In this document: piece after piece, positions 1 to 5,100 of the stretch
How positions within the stretch are numbered: the stretch's first letter is position 1
How the letters are laid out: the number at the start of each line of letters is the position of its first letter
Assembly: GCA_003660865.1 (NCBI GenBank)
Contig: QMVA01000115.1
Coordinates: 1 to 5,393, forward strand
Length of the DNA stretch: 5,393 nucleotides
Reading direction: 5' to 3'
Source of the DNA: Candidatus Nanohalarchaeota archaeon
Lineage (GTDB): Archaea; EX4484-52; B79-G9
Made by a program: the position numbers and the translations under genes
The notes under the pieces: model-generated
The model's database searches: none
The model's input: only the letters and a program-made list of their open reading frames with translations
Told to the model about the DNA's origin: nothing

Positions 1-63
1 TAAATCAGAAAATAGGCATAATATCAGTCCTATGCGACTTGGTATCGCTCTCAATATAATTTC

Positions 64-1158
64 TCACTTCAAAAACTTATCCAAAACCTTGCGCGCCTTC
101 TCCCTATTCGCCTGGTGCTTCTCAAGAAATCCGACAATCAACTCAATACAACGCCCCTTGCACTCCCCGCACATCATCTTCCCTGCCCGACACTCATCAA
201 ACACCTTCAATAACTCCTTATCATCATCCATAAAATGAAACTTATAAAGCTCAAACACAGTACATTTCTCGGGACTCCCCCCGAGCTTCTTCTGCTCATC
301 AAGCGTATCCCGACCGCCAGTAAGCGCTCTTTTGATCTTTCCCTCAACCTCTTTCCTCGAATCAGTAAGAGCAATATAAGTAGTAGGATCACTGGAACTC
401 ATCTTGGAACCAGAAAGCCCCTTCTGGTACCGGTGATAAGTAGACGAAGGCAAAATAAAATTATACTCCTTCTTAAACCGCGAAGCAATATCACGGGTAA
501 GTCGAAGATGCGGATCCTGGTCAGTCCCCACAGGCACAACAGTAGGCGTAGGTTTCCCCATATCAATCTGTGGATACAAAATATCCGCTACTTGCGTAAG
601 CGCAGAAACAATCTTGCCTGTCGTAAGACTCTCCCCCCCGTAAATCGCCTTAAGCTCATTGAACGTAACCTTCTTCGCAAAATACTTACTAATCACATTA
701 TACTCATTAGAAAAATCACTCTGGAAATAAAACCGACATTTTTTGGGTTTCAGCCCAAGCGCAATATAATTCAAAAGATACTCATTAACAGCAAGCTCAC
801 GCATCACCTTAGTATTCATCCCCCGCGTAAGATACGCCTCAACATCCGCCACGCACACATAGCAATGCGCCCCGTTCTCCTGGAAATAAATCATCTCATC
901 AGCAACCATCTTATGCCCAAGATGCATCTTCCCCGACGGCATAAGCCCTGTAAGCATAACAAAAGGCGCCTTATTCTTCATAGCTTGAGCAATCCTGGAA
1001 AAATCCCTATGCCCATAAATAATCCCGCGCCTCATATACTTATGCACATCAGGAACAGACTTAATCACATTAGAAAACGGCTCAATCCCAAACTCGCGCA
1101 TAAGTTTGTCATAATCAGAGATGTCATTTGCGCCCCAAGGGTCAATCCTTTTATCCAT
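64..1158 (-). CDS. trpS: Tryptophanyl-tRNA synthetase, archaeal type
   Basis: This cytoplasmic class I synthetase charges tRNA(Trp) with tryptophan using ATP. Counting from the ATG at 1158 it has 364 residues. The HIGH-type motif is at residues 74-82 (PSGKMHLGH), GTDQDPHLRLTRD, typical of TrpRS rather than TyrRS, is at about 211-223, and KMSSS is at 252-256. The opening PWGANDISDYDKL is characteristic of archaeal TrpRS. A GTG at 1167 would add three residues, but GTGAT (1167-1163) lies four bases before the ATG and reads better as its ribosome binding site, so I chose the ATG. The C-terminal part has cysteines at 299, 323, 330 and 333 (C-x23-C-x6-C-x2-C), close to the Fe-S motif recalled for Thermotoga TrpRS; a fifth is at 337. 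It lies downstream of the permease pair on the same strand but has its own TATA box. The family call is secure; cluster binding is inference. Confidence 0.96.
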   Translation of the reverse strand: MDKRIDPWGANDISDYDKLMREFGIEPFSNVIKSVPDVHKYMRRGIIYGHRDFSRIAQAMKNKAPFVMLTGLMPSGKMHLGHKMVADEMIYFQENGAHCYVCVADVEAYLTRGMNTKVMRELAVNEYLLNYIALGLKPKKCRFYFQSDFSNEYNVISKYFAKKVTFNELKAIYGGESLTTGKIVSALTQVADILYPQIDMGKPTPTVVPVGTDQDPHLRLTRDIASRFKKEYNFILPSSTYHRYQKGLSGSKMSSSDPTTYIALTDSRKEVEGKIKRALTGGRDTLDEQKKLGGSPEKCTVFELYKFHFMDDDKELLKVFDECRAGKMMCGECKGRCIELIVGFLEKHQANREKARKVLDKFLK

Positions 1159-1226
1159 AATAATCACTCATAATAAACAATAGCTAATCACCATAACTTT
1201 AACTAATTTCCTATTAGAAGAGCGCG

Positions 1227-1235
1227 TATTTATAG
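1227..1235 (-). promoter_or_regulatory. TATA box of trpS
   Basis: The minus strand reads CTATAAATA here, a good archaeal TATA box. Transcription would start near 1205, giving a leader of roughly 46 bases before the ATG at 1158. The box lies between the permease stop codon and trpS, so trpS can be transcribed apart from the permease genes. The call rests on motif and spacing only. Confidence 0.6.
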
Positions 1236-1265
1236 CTTGCCTTCCAGCCCCAACAATTACACTTC

Positions 1266-1280
1266 AAAAACAACAACACA
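1266..1280 (-). terminator. Possible T-rich terminator after the permease genes
   Basis: About 16 bases past the permease stop the minus strand reads TGTGTTGTTGTTTTT, a T-rich run of the kind at which archaeal polymerase can stop. There is no hairpin. The whole minus strand here is rich in G and T, which weakens the case. Confidence 0.3.
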
Positions 1281-1296
1281 CCACGCCAGCACAACA

Positions 1297-1782
1297 TCAC
1301 TCATCATCAAAACAAAACTTAGAAACAATAAAAGCAACAACAACGACAAAAGGCACAGTCAAAAGAACCCGAAGCACCAAAAACCTCGGACCCAGAAAAT
1401 GCAACTCAAAAATCTCCTCAGCAACCTTAAAAGACGACCATGCCCCGATAAAAAGCACAACATTAAACCTGCTGATTCCTTTGCGCAAAAGCGCACCCGC
1501 AAGAGGAAACGCAAGATACAAAGGCCCCGGAATCAGGCACCCCATAACAAAGCTATACACAGACCCTTTCAACCCCGACTTTTCTCCCAAGCGAGAAACC
1601 ACAAACTCCCTAGACACCCACGCCTCAAACAACCCGACCAGCACAAAAAAACCAGGCAGATACAAAAGAATCAACAATACCACCGAATTATCAGCAGCAA
1701 ACCCGGGAAACATCACACATCCAAGAATAACCGCAATCAAAGCAGTCACACCAAATATACCCTTAACTCCTGAGGACTTCAA
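1297..1782 (-). CDS. Permease half-protein, second of a pair (DUF318/ArsP-like)
   Basis: A very hydrophobic protein of 161 residues with about five membrane segments (roughly 8-26, 34-53, 73-96, 104-121 and 136-155). It resembles the predicted permease family COG0701 (DUF318, which includes ArsP and YraQ), in which many archaea carry two half-length genes. The key stretch is GCLIPGPLYLAFPLAGALL (81-99), followed by E..FLGPRFLVLR, both matched in the partner protein encoded just upstream. An in-frame ATG at 1830 would overlap the partner by 52 bases. I prefer the TTG at 1782: it overlaps the partner's TGA as TTGA and has GGGGGTG five bases ahead, implying coupled translation. The substrate is unknown; the family includes organoarsenical exporters, but I see no arsenic genes nearby. 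The family call is from recalled patterns. Confidence 0.82.
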   Translation of the reverse strand: MKSSGVKGIFGVTALIAVILGCVMFPGFAADNSVVLLILLYLPGFFVLVGLFEAWVSREFVVSRLGEKSGLKGSVYSFVMGCLIPGPLYLAFPLAGALLRKGISRFNVVLFIGAWSSFKVAEEIFELHFLGPRFLVLRVLLTVPFVVVVAFIVSKFCFDDE

Positions 1783-2255
1783 TACAACACCCCCATAAGA
1801 ACCCCAATAACAATCGCAAAAACAAGACACAAAAAATTGCGAAGCAAAGCAAACTTAAGCCCAAGCTCCTTAATCTCAATAGGCATACTAAAAGTATGGA
1901 CCATCACAAGTGAAGTAATAAGAACCGCAATATACCCGGGATTTACACCCAATGCAAGAAGCTGTCCTGATACAGGAAACGTAATAAAAAGAGGCACATG
2001 CACTATAGCACCCACAAAAGCCGCCACCAGATACCCCCAAAGCCCCGAAACTCCGGAAACATAAGCAAAGACAGCATCGCCGGAAAACAACCCCTGCACA
2101 AAAACAAGAAACAAAATAACAACAACAAATACCGGCCCAATCCTCTCAAATGACCTGACAGACAGACGCAGCGCATGAACAGACTTATCCTTATCCGTAA
2201 AATAACACACAAGAAAAACAACAAGCACAATCGCATTAAATACCAAAGCAAGCAT
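1779..2255 (-). CDS. Permease half-protein, first of a pair (DUF318/ArsP-like)
   Basis: A membrane protein of 158 residues with about five segments (roughly 2-19, 39-57, 74-96, 106-125 and 141-158). The core GAIVHVPLFITFPVSGQLL (82-100), then a MPIEIKELGLKFALLRN stretch, fits the split COG0701/DUF318 permeases. It is paralogous to its partner: across a 22-residue core nine positions are identical and most others similar. The two proteins probably assemble as a heterodimer equal to one full-length transporter. A TTG at 2273 would add six residues. I chose the ATG at 2255 because a TATA box centred about 27 bases upstream (2279-2286) puts the transcript start on that ATG, making it leaderless, and I see no ribosome binding site for either start. 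Its last bases serve as the ribosome binding site for the next gene. The substrate is unknown. Confidence 0.82.
   Translation of the reverse strand: MLALVFNAIVLVVFLVCYFTDKDKSVHALRLSVRSFERIGPVFVVVILFLVFVQGLFSGDAVFAYVSGVSGLWGYLVAAFVGAIVHVPLFITFPVSGQLLALGVNPGYIAVLITSLVMVHTFSMPIEIKELGLKFALLRNFLCLVFAIVIGVLMGVLY
1788..1794 (-). promoter_or_regulatory. Ribosome binding site for the second permease half
   Basis: GGGGGTG differs by one base from GGAGGTG, the complement of the 16S rRNA 3' end. It lies five bases before the TTG at 1782, inside the last codons of the upstream gene. Together with the TTGA overlap it decides the start and implies reinitiation by the same ribosomes. Confidence 0.7.
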
Positions 2256-2278
2256 AATAAAACTATTACTCAACAGCG

Positions 2279-2286
2279 TTTATAAA
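2279..2286 (-). promoter_or_regulatory. TATA box of the permease operon
   Basis: The minus strand reads TTTATAAA within GTTTATAAAC. Its centre is about 27 bases before the ATG at 2255, the spacing expected between a TATA box and a transcript start, so the mRNA is probably leaderless. It drives both permease halves and diverges from the promoter of the prenyl synthase. Confidence 0.6.
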
Positions 2287-2381
2287 CATTCATGAAATCT
2301 CTTAAAAAAATCTTCATCACCCTAAACACTCTTTCGCGCCCCCGCAACCGCAGTCACAACACAATACAGCCCTCCAACAAA

Positions 2382-2390
2382 TATATAAAA
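2382..2390 (+). promoter_or_regulatory. TATA box of the polyprenyl synthase gene
   Basis: TATATAAAA in an A+T-rich setting, flanked by GC-richer sequence. The transcript would start near 2411, leaving a leader of about 38 bases that includes a good ribosome binding site. Confidence 0.6.
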
Positions 2391-2438
2391 TTACCGCATT
2401 AACAGAAAGTACAGTTGACTCCCAAAACAATCAACAGC

Positions 2439-2444
2439 AGGTGA
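2439..2444 (+). promoter_or_regulatory. Ribosome binding site of the polyprenyl synthase gene
   Basis: AGGTGA is a near-ideal archaeal Shine-Dalgarno sequence four bases before the ATG at 2449, and it fixes that start. Confidence 0.75.
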
Positions 2445-2448
2445 ACAA

Positions 2449-3516
2449 ATGACAGAACTCATTTCCTTTCTCGAAGAAAACAAAGGACTCATCGACAAAA
2501 CAATCGAAAAATACATTCCAAGAAAGATAGACTCCGCATACCTCAAGTGGCTCGCAGGACCCGCAGCATACAAATACGACATAGACTCAATCCAGAAATG
2601 CATCATTGACCCTGCCTGGAACCTCCTCGATCGCGGAGGCAAAAGATGGCGCCCCTGTTTCTTCATACTAATCACAGAATCACTAGGCAAAAAAACAAGC
2701 CACCTCATCGACTTCGCAGTCATCCCCGAACTTATCCACAACGGAACACTTATAATGGATGATGTAGAAGACGACTCAGACAAAAGAAGAAACAAACCCA
2801 CAATCCATAACATATACGGAACAGACATCGCAATAAACGCAGGTAACGCACTCTACTACATACCCATGAAAATAATACACGAAAAAAAAGACATCCTAGA
2901 CCCTTCGTTAACATCCCGCACCTACGAAGCATACATCCAGGAAATGATAAACCTATCACTCGGTCAGGCCATGGACATCTGGTGGCACCAGGGAAAAAAC
3001 GAAAACGTAACAATCGAACAATACATGCAAATGTGCGCATACAAGACAGGCACACTTGCAAGACTCGCAGCCAAACTAGCTGTAATCATATCATCCGGCA
3101 CACAAAAACAGGAACAAAAAATAAGCAAATTTGCAGAATCCATAGGTATAGGCTTCCAGATACAGGACGACATACTGGACATAACAACAAGCGAACGCGA
3201 CAAATTCGGCAAATCATTCGGAAACGACATCCATGAAGGAAAAAGAACCCTCATGGTAATCCACGCCCTGAACAACGCATGCGAAACCGACAAAAAAAAG
3301 CTAACTGAAATCCTAAACAAACACACAAGAGACGAACACGAAATAAACGAAGCACTAGCAATACTAACCAAATACAATTCAATAGAATACGCAAAAAACA
3401 CAGCAAAAAAAATAGTAAAAGATGCATGGTCTGAAGTAGACTCAATCCTGCCGGAATCAGAATCAAAACACATGCTATCCGAATTCGCCACCTACTTGAT
3501 AGAACGAGACATATAA
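2449..3516 (+). CDS. Polyprenyl diphosphate synthase (GGPP synthase-like)
   Basis: An all-trans prenyl transferase of 355 residues that condenses isopentenyl diphosphate onto allylic diphosphates, probably feeding archaeal ether-lipid or quinone side-chain synthesis. GGKRWRP (63-69) is the substrate-binding motif. The first aspartate-rich motif DDVED is at 104-108, with RR at 113-114. KTG is at 200-202, the second motif QDDILD at 239-244, and GKSFGND..EGKRT at 254-267. All catalytic motifs are intact and the length is normal. The residues four and five places before the first motif are Thr100 and Gly99, where FPP synthases and some GGPP synthases carry aromatic stoppers, so the product may be C20 or longer. 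Product length cannot be read from sequence with confidence. It stands alone, with its own promoter and ribosome binding site, divergent from the permease genes. Confidence 0.93.
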   Translation: MTELISFLEENKGLIDKTIEKYIPRKIDSAYLKWLAGPAAYKYDIDSIQKCIIDPAWNLLDRGGKRWRPCFFILITESLGKKTSHLIDFAVIPELIHNGTLIMDDVEDDSDKRRNKPTIHNIYGTDIAINAGNALYYIPMKIIHEKKDILDPSLTSRTYEAYIQEMINLSLGQAMDIWWHQGKNENVTIEQYMQMCAYKTGTLARLAAKLAVIISSGTQKQEQKISKFAESIGIGFQIQDDILDITTSERDKFGKSFGNDIHEGKRTLMVIHALNNACETDKKKLTEILNKHTRDEHEINEALAILTKYNSIEYAKNTAKKIVKDAWSEVDSILPESESKHMLSEFATYLIERDI

Positions 3517-3592
3517 CTCAACATTTACCAACAAAATACCCGCCCCTCCTCTCCAAAAGAAACATAATCCCAACAAGATAATGATTCCCATC

Positions 3593-3802
3593 GATTGTCT
3601 ATACACTTTTGTCGAATTTCTCTTGACTAGCACAGATCACACACACATATACCACACACAGACTTAACAATCCATCACAAGACACAGAAGTTTAACTATA
3701 GTCAATCGTCAAATTATAGACCGAATCGATTTCATATAAATCAATATCGGTTGACGATATGGCAATCCAACACAAAGGTCAATTATTGTTGGATTGACTA
3801 TA
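3593..3802. repeat. Cluster of inverted and direct short repeats
   Basis: GATTGACTATA at 3792-3802 occurs inverted (TATAGTCAATC) at 3697-3707 and, with one change, direct (GATTGTCTATA) at 3593-3603. ATCGTCAA (3705-3712) pairs with TTGACGAT (3751-3758). Between these, ACCGA...GATTT and AAATC...TCGGT (3720-3752) can form an imperfect hairpin. CAATCCATCACAA (3668-3680) and CAATCCAACACAA (3763-3775) are direct copies with one mismatch. The nesting suggests multiple operator half-sites for a dimeric or oligomeric regulator of the gene at 3899. Confidence 0.55.
3763..3796. repeat. 10-bp inverted repeat with 14-base spacer
   Basis: CAATCCAACA (3763-3772) and TGTTGGATTG (3787-3796) are perfect complements. 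It could be an operator, or a hairpin in any RNA crossing the region. It lies about 70-100 bases upstream of the TATA box at 3868, so an activator or distal repressor site is more likely than a block at the start site. No T run follows, so it is not an obvious terminator. Confidence 0.6.
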
Positions 3803-3867
3803 TTTCATAAATTAGTTTATAATAACGAAATTCTATCTGGACCATAAACCCAAAAAGCAATACAAAA

Positions 3868-3876
3868 TTATATATA
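3868..3876 (+). promoter_or_regulatory. TATA box of the KaiC-like gene
   Basis: TTATATATA after an A-rich stretch. Its centre is about 27 bases before the ATG at 3899, so transcription should start at the start codon itself. The bases just before the ATG contain no Shine-Dalgarno sequence, which agrees with a leaderless mRNA. Confidence 0.65.
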
Positions 3877-3898
3877 CAGGTTCCCCCAATAATTTGCT

Positions 3899-4582
3899 AT
3901 GAGCTTAGAAATTGAAAGAACAACAACTGGTTGCAACGGACTAGACAAACTCGTTTGCGGAGGCCTCCCACGGCCATCAGTCACCCTAATTTCAGGATCC
4001 GCCGGAACAGCCAAAACAACACTTCTACTCCAATTCATCTGGGACGGACTCCAGAAAAAAGAAAACGGTCTCTTCATAACCCTCGAAGAGACACCTGACG
4101 AAATAAAAAAGGATGGACTCCAGTATAGTTGGGATTTCGAAAAATTCGAAAAAGCAGGAGAATGCAGCATCGAATTCTTTGACCCATTCGAATTGGGCGA
4201 CATATCAAGCCGCCTGAAAGATCTCATTATCGTAAACAACTATAAAAGAGTAGTCATAGACTCAACATCACTCTTCGGAATGTACATAAATGACGCATAC
4301 AAAGTCAGAAAAAAACTATACAAACTGGTCCAAGCCCTGAAAGACGCCAACTGCACAGCCCTATTATCTTCAGAAATACCTGAGAAGAGCGACAAACTAT
4401 CACGCTACGGCGTCGAAGAATACGTAGTTGACGGTGTAATAATTCTATACTACACAGGTATGGAAAACACAGTCTGCAGAAACATAGCAGTAAGAAAACT
4501 TCGCCTCACAAAATACAAACACGGAACATTTCCTTTCGAGATAACCGATAAAGGAATAAAAATACTAAAAGACGAGCTATAA
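3899..4582 (+). CDS. Single-domain KaiC-like/RecA-fold ATPase
   Basis: A protein of 227 residues made of one KaiC domain. After an N-terminal TGCNGLDKLVCGGLP segment comes Walker A GSAGTAKTT (33-41), the paired glutamates of TLEE (61-64) that act in ATP hydrolysis, and Walker B RVVID (117-121). The C-terminal part ends with a KaiC-like basic strand and an FPFEIT..GI element at about 211-220. It is a soluble ATPase probably working as a hexamer. Archaeal members of this family serve in signalling, motility and regulation, and the role of this one is not shown by its neighbours. The second KaiC domain and the phosphorylated Ser/Thr pair of cyanobacterial KaiC are absent, so it is not a clock protein. 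The ATG at 3899 is supported by the leaderless promoter. Codon choice matches the upstream genes. Confidence 0.88.
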   Translation: MSLEIERTTTGCNGLDKLVCGGLPRPSVTLISGSAGTAKTTLLLQFIWDGLQKKENGLFITLEETPDEIKKDGLQYSWDFEKFEKAGECSIEFFDPFELGDISSRLKDLIIVNNYKRVVIDSTSLFGMYINDAYKVRKKLYKLVQALKDANCTALLSSEIPEKSDKLSRYGVEEYVVDGVIILYYTGMENTVCRNIAVRKLRLTKYKHGTFPFEITDKGIKILKDEL

Positions 4583-4593
4583 CCACATTAAAA

Positions 4594-4601
4594 CTTCTTT
4601 T
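4594..4601 (+). terminator. Possible T-rich terminator after the KaiC-like gene
   Basis: CTTCTTTT lies about 12 bases past the stop codon. It is short and without a hairpin, but T-rich runs are the usual archaeal stop signal. Confidence 0.3.
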
Positions 4602-4774
4602 GAACACCTGTTAGATTCAATAATTTTAAGAGGTTAAAAAGGTGGTGTTGCATAACTATTGAGAACTACAACGAAAGTTATTGATTTTGATGATTTGACT
4701 GAAAATAGCTAAACGATAACAGCAAATCCATTGGTCATGACTTATACAACAGTACCGGTTAAAAAGTAGAATGA
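4602..4774. other. A+T-rich spacer with coding-like scraps
   Basis: No intact gene is visible. A TTG at 4659 opens 17 codons (through 4712) reading RTTTKVIDFDDLTENS. An ATG at 4737 opens 10 codons (through 4769) reading MTYTTVPVKK, which looks like the start of a small ribbon-helix-helix or VapB-type antitoxin but stops at once. GGTTAAAAAG occurs twice (4632-4641 and 4757-4766). These may be remnants of decayed genes or chance. Confidence 0.3.
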
Positions 4775-4778
4775 GCAA

Positions 4779-4788
4779 AATATATAAA
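4779..4788 (+). promoter_or_regulatory. TATA box before the membrane-segment frame
   Basis: AATATATAAA is a good archaeal TATA box and predicts a transcript start near 4810. That is just before the open frame ending at 5074, where a leaderless or short-leader start codon would be expected but none of the usual ones is present. Confidence 0.45.
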
Positions 4789-4819
4789 CATTTGTTGTAT
4801 AATATTAAAAGAGATCAAA

Positions 4820-5074
4820 ATATTTAATTCCATAATTGCAACAATAATTGTATTTGCCGCTATTTTCATTTTTTTAATAAGTATTTGGTACCTACTGAAG
4901 ATACTAATAATAGATCCAATGTACATCAAAAAATTGTTCGAGCAACTAAAATTAAGAGGCTATTCCGATGTAAATCCAAATGATCCAACACTTGCCTCAA
5001 TAATACAGGATTTGCGTAAGAGTCAAAGTATAGTTGAAGACATAACTATTTGGACAAATGTCTTCACCATATAG
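4820..5074 (+). pseudogene. Membrane-anchored hypothetical protein frame lacking a start codon
   Basis: The frame is open from 4775 to the TAG at 5072-5074. Counting from 4820 it begins with a long hydrophobic span (about residues 5-31, rich in Ile, Phe and Val), followed by a polar part with LFEQLKLRGYSDVNPNDPTL and a helical LASIIQDLRKSQSIVEDI. This looks like a real one-segment membrane anchor with a cytoplasmic tail. However, no ATG, GTG or TTG occurs in frame before the ATG at 4919, which would remove the anchor and leave 51 residues. A TATA box at 4779-4788 would suit a start near 4810-4820, where an ATA follows GAGATCAAA. Either a rare start is used, the start is mutated, or there is a sequence error. 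A second frame (5058-5114) continues plausibly with PYRLTSLGLRLNLSI, suggesting a frameshift near 5065. I do not recognise the family. Confidence 0.5.
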
Positions 5075-5100
5075 ATTAACGTCTCTTGGTCTTAGGTTAA

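Larger units (their letters stand above)
3517..3898 (+). other. 382-base gene-free region with repeats and a promoter
   Basis: I see no gene, tRNA or convincing structured RNA here. The first 80 bases are plain C/A-rich spacer, with weak T tracts at about 3607-3622 that could end the upstream transcript. From 3593 to 3802 there is a cluster of related direct and inverted motifs, and at 3868-3876 the TATA box of the ATPase gene. The length and structure are unusual beside the other gaps in this window and suggest an operator region. Confidence 0.6.

Noticed and set aside
235..1173. Long plus-strand open frame of 312 codons opposite trpS
   Set aside because: It is the antisense shadow of trpS. 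Its product is full of Arg, Asn, His and Ile with no fold-like pattern, while the minus strand has all TrpRS motifs.
1237..1773. Plus-strand open frame of 178 codons opposite the second permease half
   Set aside because: The product is almost all Lys, Asn, Arg, Gln, His and Pro, as expected when a hydrophobic gene is read antisense. The A+C-rich strand has few stop codons.
2964..3491. Minus-strand open frame of 175 codons opposite the prenyl synthase
   Set aside because: It has a Ser/Phe/Ile-rich product with no motifs, and it faces a gene with every catalytic motif intact.
3763..3796. The inverted repeat as a bacterial-type intrinsic terminator
   Set aside because: The stem is A+T-rich and no T run follows it on either side.
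3541..3898. CRISPR array or tRNA in the large gap
   Set aside because: The repeats are only 8-13 bases, mixed in orientation and unevenly spaced, and no T-loop (GGTTCRA) sequence or cloverleaf arms are present.
3899..4582. Circadian clock KaiC or archaellum ArlH
   Set aside because: There is only one domain, with no phosphosite pair and no kaiB, arlI or arlJ genes nearby, so only a general KaiC-like call is justified.
4683..4702. C/D-box small RNA suggested by TGATGA followed by CTGA
   Set aside because: Only a few bases separate the two boxes, too few for a guide, and no second pair of boxes is present at the right distance.
4632..4766. GGTTAAAAAG direct repeats as the ends of a mobile element
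   Set aside because: Two copies of an A-rich 10-mer in 135 bases can arise by chance, and there are no inverted ends or transposase.
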